Part shown: positions 36,901 to 44,855 of the stretch, piece after piece
Position numbering within the stretch: position 1 is the stretch's first letter
Layout of the letters: each line of letters begins with the position of its first letter
DNA from: Opitutaceae bacterium
Lineage (GTDB): Bacteria; Verrucomicrobiota; Verrucomicrobiia; Opitutales; Opitutaceae
DNA: 53,298 nt
Direction of reading: 5' to 3'
Assembly: GCA_003151495.1 (NCBI GenBank)
Contig: PLXR01000083.1
Coordinates: forward strand, 1-53,298
Notes under the pieces: generated by a model
Seen by the model: only the letters and a program-made list of their open reading frames with translations
What the model was told of the DNA's origin: nothing
Database searches by the model: none
Position numbers and translations under genes: made by a program

Positions 36901-37173
36901 AATTTCATCTACTCTGGCATCTACACGGGCTCGTCGCCCGCGGCGTCCACGGTCACGCTCGACTTGTCGTCACTCACTGCCAACGCGTCGAACCCGTCGG
37001 CGATGGTGGCGACACTCAACCAGCTGCTATGCGGCAACGAGATGGGCCAGCAGACCCAGCAGCAGATCGTTTCCGCCCTTGGCTCCGCGCCCAATGGAAC
37101 GACCTCGACGGCCCTCGCCCAGATGGCCCTCTACCTTGCCGCCACGTCCCCCGACGCCTGCATTCAACGATGA
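33952..37173 (+). CDS. Secreted DUF1800 protein with Calx-beta-like and CHRD domains
   Basis: A 1073-residue exported protein. After a signal peptide (AFALALGAGAAFADAP, cleavage near residue 30) come two repeats of about 120 residues, each opening LxNLSTRGxVGTGANIMI and containing VRAVGPGL or IRAAGPAL (about 36-280). A Calx-beta-like domain follows (FTVTRSGDLSGPLAVSYAVGG, about 290-400). A CHRD domain follows (SGNLYVEIDSANYPGGELGGQF, about 405-525), and then a full DUF1800 domain from PRLLTQATFGPTTTDIAAL (about 545) to the end. DUF1800 proteins are usually encoded beside DUF1501 proteins, as here; their biochemical role is unknown. I place the start at 33952 to give a normal signal peptide. 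The stop overlaps the next start by 4 bases. Confidence 0.9.
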   Translation: MNALATRLPVPPGRIRWAFALALGAGAAFADAPRLANLSTRGQVGTGANIMIAGLVIGQGTPETVLVRAVGPGLIPYGVGGTLPAPVLSLYDSGGNLLLANQSWGTGNTTAAIMESVGAFALPAGSADSALVATLPAGAYTAQVSGAGGATGVALLEVYEVGALPTTARLVNLATRGEVGTGANIMIPGILIGPGAGTRTLLIRAAGPALTALGVPGVLPDPAFSVTDASGATLASNDNWGTPVGNSPDAAALGGAFTAAGAFAFPAGSLDSATIVSVGPGAYTVPVVGAGGSTGVGLVEVYDITPTAPQGTDSVTIAATQAAADTSGSNPGVFTVTRSGDLSGPLAVSYAVGGTAANGVDYGSLPGSVTIPAYVQAATITVFPSPNLAPASTSTVTLTLDPGSGYTVGAGVSATVTVQKIAPTLYISNIRPVPSAAGSTGSGIATVLLSADGSLASVSLSFGNLTSGEVVAHLAIGGDTNNGTYVLTLPDGQVTSLPWTPAPTGTYSSLQVAEAVLSGNLYVEIDSANYPGGELGGQFIGAAGSQTFTAPAPAPPIDLSVVSDADAPRLLTQATFGPTTTDIAALKAQGYTGWIAAQLALPATSHRAATDADAAAFPNTGQYPVTANNRQAAWWKVSLGAPDQLRQRVAFALSELFVVSDVASQLQNQPDGLASYYDLLAKDAFGNFRQLLQDVTLSPVMGNYLTSIHNAKANPAKGTSADENYAREVQQLFTIGLNELQPDGTLKLDPSGLPIPTYDQAEIVQTSNVFTGWGYHSSAANPSYYGAAADFDNPMMMYPSYHDETRKTIVDGIVVPANQDGATDLKAELDALFNHANTGPFICAQLIQHLVTSNPSPAYVYRVAQVFANDGTGTRGNLAAVIRAILLDYEARSPAVAANSGFGKLKEPLLRMTSIYRAFAASSKEGRFTIFNPQTSLDQAALRAPTVFNFFDPGYVQQGLLASAGLLAPEFEITTASTAISVPNFIYSGIYTGSSPAASTVTLDLSSLTANASNPSAMVATLNQLLCGNEMGQQTQQQIVSALGSAPNGTTSTALAQMALYLAATSPDACIQR

Positions 37174-38558
37174 ACTCCCCCCATGACCTCTCGCGGCGCC
37201 GATTCATAGGGCGGGCCTGCGCCGCCGTTGGCGCCACGGGCATGCTCTCGGCCCTCGCCCAGCTCAGGATGATCGGCGCCCTCGCGGCGGACGCTGCGCC
37301 GAGCGACTACAAGGCCCTGGTCTGCTTCTTCCTTTATGGAGGAAACGACTCGAACAATCTCCTGGTCCCCGTCGACACCAGCGGCTACTCGCTCTACGCG
37401 GCGGACCGGACGGTCCTCGCCCTGCCCCAGTCCACCCTCCTGGGCATCACCCCGAGGACCTACAGCGACGGCCGGTCATGGGGCCTTCATCCGTCGCTTG
37501 TCGAGGTCCAGCAGCTCTTCGGACAGGGCAGCCTGGCGGTACTCGCCAACACGGGGACGCTGGTGCAGCCGGTCACGCTTGCACAGTACAAGGCCGGGAC
37601 CGTGGCCCTGCCACCGCAGCTCTTCTCCCATGCCAACCAGCAGGTCCAGTGGCAGAGCAGCGTGCCCGACCAGGCCTTTACGACGGGATGGGGGGGACGC
37701 CTGGCCGACATCGTCAATGCGCTCAACGCCAACCCCAAGATCTCCATGTCGGTCAGCGTCGCCGGGCAGAATTCCTTCCAGGTGGGGAGGAGCGTTGCAC
37801 AGTTTGCGGTGAGCCCCGGGGGGGCCGTCGTCCTCGCCGGAACCGGCGGGTCGTCCCTCGCCACCACTCGCTACGCCGCCCAGCAGGGCATCCTGAACCT
37901 GCAGGAGCAGAACCTCTTCGAGGCTGCGTTTGGGGGGATCACGACGGGTGCAATCACGGGAAGCCAGGCCCTCAACTCCATTCTCTCGTCGGCGCCGAAG
38001 CTCGCGACGGTCTTCCCCTCCACGAACATCGGAACCCAGATGCAGATGGTGGCGCGGATGATCTCGGTCGCCCCGCAGCTCGGCCTCTCGCGCCAGGTCT
38101 TCTTCGCCAGCCTGGGGGGCTTCGACCTCCATTCCGACCAGTTGGGCGCCCACGCCACGCTTCTCCTGCAGCTGAGCCAGGCCCTGAATTCCTTTTCGGC
38201 AGCCACCTCCGAGCTCGGCGTCCAGAATCAGGTCACGACGTTCACCGCCTCGGACTTCAGCAGGACGTTCAACACAAATGGGACCAATGACGGCACCGCG
38301 GGATCCGACCACGGCTGGGGATCCCATCATCTGGTCATGGGAGGGGCGGTCCGCGGAGGGGACATTTACGGCCAGGTGCCCCTTCTCGAGCTCGGCGGGC
38401 CCGAGGACACCGGCAGGGGACGGTGGATCCCGACGACAAGCGTCGACGAATACGCGGCCACGCTCGCCACGTGGTTCGGAGTCAGCGCCTCGAACCTGCC
38501 CGTCGTTCTCCCCAACATTGGGCGTTTTGCGGCGCCCAACCTCGGCTTCATGGGCTGA
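37170..38558 (+). CDS. DUF1501 protein with twin-arginine signal
   Basis: A 462-residue protein starting MNSPHDLSRRRFIGRACAAV, a Tat signal peptide (SRRRFIG), implying export in folded, possibly cofactor-bound form. The DUF1501 pattern is clear: ALVCFFLYGGNDSNNLLVPVD near the start, the GGFDLHSDQLGAH motif (about 313-325) and the SDHGWGSHHLVMGGAV motif (about 375-395). The latter, with GGND and the His residues, resembles the alkaline-phosphatase/sulfatase-like metal site. ATGA overlap with the DUF1800 gene indicates translational coupling; the two products probably work together outside the cytoplasm. Molecular function is unknown. Confidence 0.93.
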   Translation: MNSPHDLSRRRFIGRACAAVGATGMLSALAQLRMIGALAADAAPSDYKALVCFFLYGGNDSNNLLVPVDTSGYSLYAADRTVLALPQSTLLGITPRTYSDGRSWGLHPSLVEVQQLFGQGSLAVLANTGTLVQPVTLAQYKAGTVALPPQLFSHANQQVQWQSSVPDQAFTTGWGGRLADIVNALNANPKISMSVSVAGQNSFQVGRSVAQFAVSPGGAVVLAGTGGSSLATTRYAAQQGILNLQEQNLFEAAFGGITTGAITGSQALNSILSSAPKLATVFPSTNIGTQMQMVARMISVAPQLGLSRQVFFASLGGFDLHSDQLGAHATLLLQLSQALNSFSAATSELGVQNQVTTFTASDFSRTFNTNGTNDGTAGSDHGWGSHHLVMGGAVRGGDIYGQVPLLELGGPEDTGRGRWIPTTSVDEYAATLATWFGVSASNLPVVLPNIGRFAAPNLGFMG

Positions 38559-38568
38559 GGCTCCCCCC

Positions 38569-39102
38569 GTGGATCCTCATCGCGTCAAGCTCGGCCTGTG
38601 CGGCTCCGTGCTTGCGCTGTTAGCCGTGCTCATCCTGCTCGTCTGCCGCCCGCGAATCGCTCCGGCGAGCCGCGGGTTCACCGCCTCCGGGGAGCACGCC
38701 CAGATGGCGGGGTCGGCGCCCGGGACCGGAGGGCCGGGAGGCGCCGGTGTTCGAGTGGAGGAGCAATCCCGGCTTGCGGATCGGCTCAACTCGCCCGGCG
38801 GCGATGTCCATTCCGACCTGCGCATGATCAACGAGATATTCATCGCCTACCGGGGAGCGGTCCGGGCCGAGAATCCCGTCGGCGAGAACACCGAGATCAC
38901 TGCGGCCCTGACGGGCCGCAACAGGCTGGGCTACGCCTTCATACCCGGCGGCTGCCCCGCCATCGACGCCCAGGGGCGGCTGTGCGACCGGTGGGGGACC
39001 CCCTACTTCTTCCACCAGCTTTCCGGGGACAGGATGGAGGTGCGCTCCGCGGGCCCGGACCGAAGGCTCTGGACTGGGGACGACGAGGTCCTGACGCCGT
39101 AG
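38569..39102 (+). CDS. Membrane-anchored small protein of the DUF1800/DUF1501 cassette
   Basis: A 177-residue protein with one N-terminal membrane segment (LGLCGSVLALLAVLILLVC, about 8-26) and an exported remainder. The end, WGTPYFFHQLSGDRMEVRSAGPDRRLWTGDDEVL, is like the C-terminal DxWGxPY...SxGPDG region of type II secretion major pseudopilins (GspG). I know no better family for it. The likely start is GTG at 38569, 10 bases after the DUF1501 stop, as no ATG exists before the membrane segment. Its position suggests it belongs to the same secreted-protein system. Confidence 0.72.
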   Translation: MDPHRVKLGLCGSVLALLAVLILLVCRPRIAPASRGFTASGEHAQMAGSAPGTGGPGGAGVRVEEQSRLADRLNSPGGDVHSDLRMINEIFIAYRGAVRAENPVGENTEITAALTGRNRLGYAFIPGGCPAIDAQGRLCDRWGTPYFFHQLSGDRMEVRSAGPDRRLWTGDDEVLTP

Positions 39103-39177
39103 CCAGCCGAGGTCGCGTCGCCGGTTGACGCCCGGTCCCATTGGCGTTCATTTTTGGATGACTCGCGCACTCCCCGA

Positions 39178-40578
39178 ATGGAATTCCAACCTATACCCGT
39201 AACCGTCCTCACCGGCTTCCTAGGCTCCGGCAAGACGACCCTCCTCAACAGGATCCTCTCCGAGCAGCACGGCCGGAAGCTGGCCGTGATCGAGAACGAG
39301 TTCGGGGAGGTGGGTGTCGACAACCAGCTGGTGATCCAGGGGGACGAGGAGCTCTTTGAGATGAACAACGGGTGCATCTGCTGCTCGGTTCGGGGCGACC
39401 TGATCCGCATCCTGGGCCGGCTGCTCAAGCGCAAGGACAGGCTGGACGGCATCCTGATCGAGACCACGGGCCTCGCGAACCCGGCGCCGGTGGCGCAGAC
39501 GTTCTTCACGGACGACGAGATGAAGCGCAATTTCCGGCTCGACGCGATCGTGACCGTGGTCGACGCGAAGCACGTCCCCGCCCATCTCGACGCGAACGAC
39601 GAGTCGGTGAAGCAGCTCGCGTTCGCGGATGTCATCCTCCTCAACAAGACCGACCTGGTCGCCGCGTCCGACCTCGACGCCCTCGAGGGCCGCATCCGCG
39701 GGATCAACGCCGTGGCCTCGATCCACCGCACGAAGGACTGCGACATCCCGCTCAACCGCGTCCTGGACGTGGGGGGGTTCAACCTGGGACGGGCGACCGA
39801 GATCGACCCGAGGTTCCTCGAGCCGGAATACCCCTTCGAGTGGGCCGGGGCCTACCCCCTGCCCGCGGGGACCCACGACCTCGTCATCGGGCACGGGGCG
39901 GACGGCGACCATGGCCACGACCATGACCATGGGGACGGCCACTCCCACCACCACCACGGCAACCCGAACGAGCTCGACATCGCGGTGCTGCCCGTCGGCT
40001 CGCTTTCCGAGGATACGATCGGCGCGGTGCGCGACGCGGCCGTGGGCGTATTCGCCGACTGGGAGGCGCAGGTCAAGGAGGGGGAGGTCGTGGCGCCGGG
40101 CGCACCCCTCAAGAGGCTCATGCTAAGGGATGGGAACGGCTCCTTCCGGCTCCGGGTGGACAGCCCCGGCCTCTACCTCGTCTTCGAGGGCTGCGGTGAG
40201 GACCCCCTCCACATCAATGCCGGGGGCAACGCGGTCAAGCCGGAGTGGCAGGCGGACTTCCACGCGGCGCACGAGCACAACCTGGATGTGACCTCGGTCG
40301 GGATACAGCAGCCCGGCGAACTCGACAGCAAGCGCCTCAACGACTGGATGAGCGGGCTCCTGCGCACCAAGGGCAACGACATCTACCGCATGAAGGGAGT
40401 CCTCTGCGTCAAGGGCACGAACCGCAGGCTCGTGTTCCAGGGGATCCACATGCTCTTTGACGCCAAGTTCGACCGGGAATGGGGCCCGGAGGAGCGCGCC
40501 AACACGCTGGTCTTCATCGGCAAGAACCTGAACAGGGCCGAGCTCACCGAGGGGTTCAGGGCCTGCCTGTCGGCCTGA
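39178..40578 (+). CDS. CobW/COG0523-family GTPase with His-rich metal loop
   Basis: A 466-residue G3E-family GTPase, thought to deliver or insert metals. Walker A is [12 protein letters not shown] (about 12-23). The metal-site motif CxCC appears in [13 protein letters not shown] (about 68), and the base-specifying motif in LLNKTDL. Residues 242-262 are a histidine/aspartate-rich loop ([18 protein letters not shown]). Between this loop and the canonical C-terminal domain ([16 protein letters not shown] to [10 protein letters not shown], from about 364) lies an extra segment of about 100 residues with a beta-rich look ([19 protein letters not shown]). I chose the ATG at 39178; a TTG at 39154 would add eight residues. 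It is first in a CobW-WD40-ModB operon, with 7 bases to the next gene. Confidence 0.92.
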   Translation: MEFQPIPVTVLTGFLGSGKTTLLNRILSEQHGRKLAVIENEFGEVGVDNQLVIQGDEELFEMNNGCICCSVRGDLIRILGRLLKRKDRLDGILIETTGLANPAPVAQTFFTDDEMKRNFRLDAIVTVVDAKHVPAHLDANDESVKQLAFADVILLNKTDLVAASDLDALEGRIRGINAVASIHRTKDCDIPLNRVLDVGGFNLGRATEIDPRFLEPEYPFEWAGAYPLPAGTHDLVIGHGADGDHGHDHDHGDGHSHHHHGNPNELDIAVLPVGSLSEDTIGAVRDAAVGVFADWEAQVKEGEVVAPGAPLKRLMLRDGNGSFRLRVDSPGLYLVFEGCGEDPLHINAGGNAVKPEWQADFHAAHEHNLDVTSVGIQQPGELDSKRLNDWMSGLLRTKGNDIYRMKGVLCVKGTNRRLVFQGIHMLFDAKFDREWGPEERANTLVFIGKNLNRAELTEGFRACLSA

Positions 40579-40585
40579 GGGGCGC

Positions 40586-41593
40586 ATGCAGCTCGCCAAG
40601 CACTGGACGGGGCAGCTCGACGACTACGTCATCGACATGGCGTGGTCGCCCGACGGGACCCTGCTCGCGGCCGCATCGGCCTCGGGCCCCGTGACCCTTT
40701 TCGGCGCCGACGGGGGGAAGCTCCACGAGCTGCCCGGCCACGAGGGCGGCACGAACGCCCTGGCCTGGCGCGGGGGAACGTCGCTCCTCGCAAGCGGCGG
40801 GCAGGACGGGTCGGTCAAGGTGTGGGACGGGGCCGCCGGCCAGCATGTCGGCACGGCCTCCCTGGGGACCTCGTGGGTCGAGCACGTCGCGTGGAGGCCC
40901 GGGGATGGGGCGCCGGTCCTCGGCGCCTCCGCCGGCAGGAAGTTCGTGTTCCTCAATCCCGACCTGACGGTGCGCCACCAGTTCGGGGACGCCCCCAAGA
41001 CGATCACCGCGCTCGCCTGGCACCCGCGGGGCGGGTGCGCCGCGGTCGCGTATTTCGGAGGGGTGTGCCTCTGGGATGCGGACGACGCCGTGGCGCAGAA
41101 GGAATACCCCTACGGGAACGGGATCCACTCGCTCGTATGGTCGCCCGACGCACGGTGGCTCGTCTCGGGCAACCAGGACCCGAGCGTCCACCTCTGGATG
41201 CCCGAGAGCGACGTTGAGCTCCAGATGAGCGGGTACGAGACCAAGGTTCGCCACCTGTCCTTTGACAGCTCGAGCCGCTGGCTCGCGACCAGCGGGAGCC
41301 AGGACGCCTGCATCTGGGACTGCTCGGGCGCGGGCCCCGAGGGCAGGGAGCCGGTCATGCTGCCCCACGAAGCCCCCGTGTGCGGCGCCGCATTCCAGGT
41401 GGCCCACGGCCTCCTCGCCACGGCGTCGCAGGACGGTGCCGTCATGCTCTGGAGCCCCGAGCGCCGGCAGCCCATGAGGGCCACCGTCAGGATGCCGGCG
41501 GCCGCAACCAGCCTGTCCTGGTCCCCCGACGACAAGGTCCTCGCGATCGGCTCGGAGAAGGGGGTCGTGTACACGCTCCGGTGCGAGACGTGA
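40586..41593 (+). CDS. WD40-repeat beta-propeller protein
   Basis: A 335-residue protein made almost entirely of WD40 repeats. Seven blades can be counted from recurring AWSPDG / LLASGGQDGSVKVWD-type units (for example IDMAWSPDGTLLAAAS, LVWSPDARWLVSGNQD, LLATASQDGAVMLWS). There is no signal peptide, so it is cytoplasmic and probably a protein-binding scaffold. It sits between the CobW GTPase (7-base gap) and modB (GTGA overlap), which suggests it scaffolds or regulates a metal-handling step. That link is inferred from operon structure only. Confidence 0.9.
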   Translation: MQLAKHWTGQLDDYVIDMAWSPDGTLLAAASASGPVTLFGADGGKLHELPGHEGGTNALAWRGGTSLLASGGQDGSVKVWDGAAGQHVGTASLGTSWVEHVAWRPGDGAPVLGASAGRKFVFLNPDLTVRHQFGDAPKTITALAWHPRGGCAAVAYFGGVCLWDADDAVAQKEYPYGNGIHSLVWSPDARWLVSGNQDPSVHLWMPESDVELQMSGYETKVRHLSFDSSSRWLATSGSQDACIWDCSGAGPEGREPVMLPHEAPVCGAAFQVAHGLLATASQDGAVMLWSPERRQPMRATVRMPAAATSLSWSPDDKVLAIGSEKGVVYTLRCET

Positions 41594-42285
41594 CGACAGC
41601 AGCCTTCCTCGGCCTGCCGGGGCCGCTCTGGCAGTCGCTGGGGCTGACCCTGGAGCTGGCCGCGGTGACGACCGCGATCCTCGCCGTCGTCGGCCTCCCG
41701 CTCGCACACTGGCTGAACACCTCGCGCAGCCGCATCGCCCCGGTCATCGAGACCCTGGTCGCGCTTCCCATCGTCCTTCCGCCCACCGTCATCGGGTTCT
41801 ACCTGCTGATCGGCTTCTCCCCCACCCACCCGCCCGGGAGCTGGTGGGTCGCATTGACGGGGCACTCGCTCGCCTTCACCTTCACGGGCCTGGTCATCGG
41901 CTCCGTGATCTACTCCCTGCCGTTCGCGGTGCAGCCCTTCCAGGCGGCGCTCAGGAGCGTGCCCCAGGAGCAGCTCGACGCCTGCGCTGCCCACGGGGCC
42001 CCCCCCTGGCACGTATGGACCAGGGTGCACCTCCCCCTCGCCTCGCGGGGCATAGCGGCCGGACTCACGCTCGGGTTCGCGCACACGCTCGGGGAATTCG
42101 GGGTGGTCCTCATGATCGGCGGGTCCATCCCGGGCGTCACCCGGGTCGCAAGCATCGCCCTCTACGACGAGGTCCAGGGCCTGGACTATCCCAGGGCCCA
42201 TGCGTTCGCCGCACTCCTCCTCGTCCTCTCGTTCGCGCTGATCCTGACGGCGACGCTCCTGCGGCGCCGCGAGCAGCAGCGCTGA
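41590..42285 (+). CDS. modB: Molybdate-type ABC transporter permease ModB
   Basis: A 231-residue integral membrane protein with about five transmembrane helices and the binding-protein-dependent permease fold. The cytoplasmic EAA-type loop reads DACAAHGAPPWHVWTRVHLPLASRGI (about 137-162), and LGFAHTLGEFGVVLMIGGSIPG is the typical ModB ending region. The start is GTG at 41590, overlapping the WD40 stop by 4 bases. By family it would form the channel for molybdate or tungstate. No ModA binding protein and no ModC ATPase is encoded in the visible neighbourhood: the next gene is ftsY on the other strand, one base away. The ATPase must come from elsewhere, or the permease has been recruited to another transporter. 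Confidence 0.9.
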   Translation: MTTAAFLGLPGPLWQSLGLTLELAAVTTAILAVVGLPLAHWLNTSRSRIAPVIETLVALPIVLPPTVIGFYLLIGFSPTHPPGSWWVALTGHSLAFTFTGLVIGSVIYSLPFAVQPFQAALRSVPQEQLDACAAHGAPPWHVWTRVHLPLASRGIAAGLTLGFAHTLGEFGVVLMIGGSIPGVTRVASIALYDEVQGLDYPRAHAFAALLLVLSFALILTATLLRRREQQR

Positions 42286-42286
42286 C

Positions 42287-43216
42287 CTAGGGGGATCCGC
42301 GCTCGACGCCGAACACGGCGGCCGCGTAGTTCTCGGCGCTGAAGGGCTGCAGGTCCTCGGGAGCCTCGCCCAGGCCCACGAAGAGGATCGGCAGCCTGAG
42401 CTCCCGCCAGATCCCGACGATCGCCCCCCCGCGGCTCGTGCCGTCGAGCTTGGTGACAATGAGCCCCGTAAGCCCGAAGCTCTTGTGGAACGCCCGCGCC
42501 TGCTCGATCGAGTTGCCGCCAAGGGAGCCGTCCACGACGAGCCACGAGTGGTGCGGCGCCGTGGGGTCGATCTTGGCGACCACCCGCCGGATCTTCGAGA
42601 GCTCGGCCATCAGGTTGTCCTTGGTGTGGAGGCGCCCGGCCGTGTCGATGATGACCCAGTCCCTTCCCCGGCTCCTGCCCGCCTGCACGGCGTCGAAGGC
42701 CACCGCCGCGGGGTCCGCGCCGGCCTTGTTCGCCACGAGCTCCAGGTCCAGCCGGGTCGCCCAGGACTGCAGCTGCTCGATGGCCGCGGCCCGGAACGTG
42801 TCGCATGCGGCGAGCAGCACCGACCCGCCCTCCTGCTTGAGGCGCCACGCGAGCTTCGCCGCCGTGGTCGTCTTGCCGGAGCCGTTCACGCCGATGAGGA
42901 CGATGACCGTCGGCGCCGTGGCCGCCCGGGTCGCGTGGCCCTCGGAGCCCGCGAGGGCCCTTCTCAGGACCTCGGCGCCGATCTCGGCGGCCTCCCTGCC
43001 TCCAAGCTCCTTTTCCCTTCGGGCGGCAGCCCTTATCTCCCCCAGGATCTCGGCCGTCGTCTCAACGCCGAAGTCCGCCGAATAGAGCGCCTCCTCCAGG
43101 GATGCGAGAGACGACGCGTCGATCGCCCTCCCGCCGAAGAGCCCGTGAGTCTTGGACGAGATCGCCGAGACCGTCTTGGCGAGGCCCTCCCGGAACTTCT
43201 TTAGGAGCGAAATCAC
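42287..43216 (-). CDS. ftsY: Signal recognition particle receptor FtsY
   Basis: A 309-residue SRP GTPase that docks the SRP-ribosome complex at the membrane for co-translational insertion. It has a very short A region, then N domain (from about 15), and G domain with GVNGSGKTTTAAKL (about 108-121), DTFRAAAIEQL, DTAGRLHTKDNL, TKLDGTSRGG and the closing GLGEAPEDLQPF. The absence of the long acidic A domain of the E. coli protein is common in other phyla. It is the last gene of the ribB-ribH-nusB-ftsY run, 22 bases after nusB. Confidence 0.95.
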   Translation of the reverse strand: MISLLKKFREGLAKTVSAISSKTHGLFGGRAIDASSLASLEEALYSADFGVETTAEILGEIRAAARREKELGGREAAEIGAEVLRRALAGSEGHATRAATAPTVIVLIGVNGSGKTTTAAKLAWRLKQEGGSVLLAACDTFRAAAIEQLQSWATRLDLELVANKAGADPAAVAFDAVQAGRSRGRDWVIIDTAGRLHTKDNLMAELSKIRRVVAKIDPTAPHHSWLVVDGSLGGNSIEQARAFHKSFGLTGLIVTKLDGTSRGGAIVGIWRELRLPILFVGLGEAPEDLQPFSAENYAAAVFGVERGSP

Positions 43217-43238
43217 GGGTCGCCTGGGATCGGGCCCG

Positions 43239-43685
43239 CTAGGGCGTCGCCTTGCGCGAGTCCCGGCCGAGCTGGTCCTTCAGGCGGTCCAGGATTCCGT
43301 TGATGAAGCGCTTGGAGTCCGCGTTCGAGAACTGCTTGGAGATGTCGATGGCCTCGTTGATCGAGACAACCGGCGGGATGTCCTTTCGGTTGAGCATCTC
43401 GAACATCGCGATGCGGAGGATCGCGAGGTCGATCTTCGCGATCCGCTCGAACTCCCAGTTCTGGGCGAGGACCTTGATCTGGGCGTCGATCGCCGCCTGG
43501 TTCTTGATGACGCCGTCGATCAGCTCCTCGCCGAAGGAATAGTGGTCCCTGGGCTGCTCCAGGCCCTCGAAGAATATCCTCAGGTCGTCGACGGGATTGT
43601 CCGGGGGGTTGATGCTCCACGAGTAGAGGTACTGGAGCGCGGCGACCCTCCCGTCATGGCGCTGGGCGTACTGCGCCTTGCTCAT
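43239..43685 (-). CDS. nusB: Transcription antitermination factor NusB
   Basis: A 148-residue all-helical RNA-binding protein; with NusE (S10) it binds boxA RNA and prevents premature termination in rRNA operons. Recognisable segments are RVAALQYLYSW (about 14-24), LAILRIAMFEML (about 87-98) and VVSINEAIDISKQFSNADSKRFINGILD (about 105-132), the family's strongest signature. Start overlaps the ribH stop by 4 bases. The pairing of nusB with ribH is common in bacteria. Confidence 0.95.
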   Translation of the reverse strand: MSKAQYAQRHDGRVAALQYLYSWSINPPDNPVDDLRIFFEGLEQPRDHYSFGEELIDGVIKNQAAIDAQIKVLAQNWEFERIAKIDLAILRIAMFEMLNRKDIPPVVSINEAIDISKQFSNADSKRFINGILDRLKDQLGRDSRKATP

Positions 43686-44155
43686 CTGGAGAGGCCCCTC
43701 CTGAGGGCCGCCATCGAGACCGCGGCGTCCGCGAACTCCGCGCCCCGGTCTATCCTGCCGCGGCAGCGCGCCCTCGCCTGGGCTGCGTTCTCGGCCACGA
43801 TGACCCCGTTGATCACGGGGACCCGCGAGCCGAGGGCGACCTCCTGCAGGCCCTGCGTCGCCGCGTGGGCGATGAGCTCATAGTGGAGCGTGCCCCCGCG
43901 GATGATCACCCCGAGCGCGATGACGGCGTCCGGCGGCCTTCGGTCGACAAGCAGGCGCGCGGCCACCGGCAGCTCGTTTGAGCCGGGCACGCGCACGACG
44001 GCCACGTTCCTGTCCTTAACCCCGCAGTCGGAGAGTCTTGCGCGAACGCGCAGGAGCAGCGCCTCCACGAGCGGTCCGTTGAAGCGGGCCGCCGCTATCG
44101 CAATCTTGAAGCCGGATGCATCGACGGGCTCCGGAACGGGTGAATCGCCACTCAT
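43682..44155 (-). CDS. ribH: 6,7-dimethyl-8-ribityllumazine synthase
   Basis: A 157-residue enzyme that condenses the pyrimidine precursor with the RibB product to form lumazine, the penultimate step of riboflavin synthesis. It shows AAARFNGPLVEALL (about 21-34), VVRVPGSNELPVAA (substrate loop), ALGVIIRGGTLHYELI with the catalytic His, and VPVINGVIVAENAAQARAR. The loop IRGGTLHYE has Gly where many family members have Glu. ATG at 44155 overlaps the ribB stop by 4 bases, and its own stop overlaps nusB by 4, so three genes are translationally chained. Confidence 0.94.
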   Translation of the reverse strand: MSGDSPVPEPVDASGFKIAIAAARFNGPLVEALLLRVRARLSDCGVKDRNVAVVRVPGSNELPVAARLLVDRRPPDAVIALGVIIRGGTLHYELIAHAATQGLQEVALGSRVPVINGVIVAENAAQARARCRGRIDRGAEFADAAVSMAALRRGLSR

Positions 44156-44820
44156 GGAACGTCGAGAGGTGAACCCTGGGCAGGCAATCCGCAAGTTGAT
44201 TTCGCGCGGTGCCTGACAAGGTCGGCGATTGAGATCATCCGCAGCCCGAACCTCTCCTTGAACCTGACGATGTCCCCCATCCGCGCGACGGTGCCGTCGT
44301 CGTTCATGAGCTCGCACAGGACGCCGCTCGGATGGAGCCCCGCGAGGATCGCCAGGTCGACGGCGGCCTCGGTGTGGCCCGGGCGCTCGAGCACCCCGCC
44401 CGGCCGGGCGCGCAGCGGGAACACGTGCCCCGGGCGGGTCAGGTTCTCGGGCGTGGAGGACGCGTCGCCGAGGATCCGGATCGTGCGGGCCCGGTCGGCC
44501 GCGCTGATCCCGGTCGTCACCCCCACGGCGGCGTCGACGCTCACTGCAAAGTCGGTCCTGTGCTTGTCCCGGTTGTTGGCGACCATCGGGGCGAGCCCGA
44601 GCTTCTGGAGGACCTCGCCCGTCGTGGGGACGCAGACGATCCCGCTGCAATGGCGTATCATCACGCCGATGGCCTCGTCCGTCACCTTTGAGGCCGCCAT
44701 GATGAGGTCCCCCTCGTTCTCACGTCGCTCGTCGTCGGTGACGATCACCATCCGCCCGGCCGCAATGTCCGCCACGGCGGACTCCACGGAGTCAAAGGGA
44801 AGGGGCTGCGACGAAGGCAT
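44152..44820 (-). CDS. ribB: 3,4-dihydroxy-2-butanone 4-phosphate synthase
   Basis: A 222-residue enzyme converting ribulose 5-phosphate to the four-carbon unit of riboflavin. The acidic metal loop DDERRENEGDLIMAA (about 29-43), HCSGIVCVP, TDFAVSVDA, RPGHVFPLRARPGGVLERPGHTEAAVDL (about 130-157) and ELMNDDGTVAR are all present. It stands alone without a C-terminal RibA (GTP cyclohydrolase II) domain, so RibA must be encoded elsewhere. A promoter candidate lies directly upstream (44827-44855), making it the first gene of its operon. Confidence 0.95.
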   Translation of the reverse strand: MPSSQPLPFDSVESAVADIAAGRMVIVTDDERRENEGDLIMAASKVTDEAIGVMIRHCSGIVCVPTTGEVLQKLGLAPMVANNRDKHRTDFAVSVDAAVGVTTGISAADRARTIRILGDASSTPENLTRPGHVFPLRARPGGVLERPGHTEAAVDLAILAGLHPSGVLCELMNDDGTVARMGDIVRFKERFGLRMISIADLVRHRAKSTCGLPAQGSPLDVP

Positions 44821-44826
44821 CCGGAC

Positions 44827-44855
44827 AAAATCGGTCCGAGCGCGCCCCCTGTCAA
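44827..44855 (-). promoter_or_regulatory. Candidate leaderless promoter of the rib operon
   Basis: On the minus strand, a perfect TTGACA (44855-44850), 17-base spacer, and GATTTT (44832-44827). Only six bases separate the -10 box from the ribB ATG, so transcription should begin at or next to the start codon, giving a leaderless mRNA. No FMN riboswitch fits in the 62-base spacer. Confidence 0.5.
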
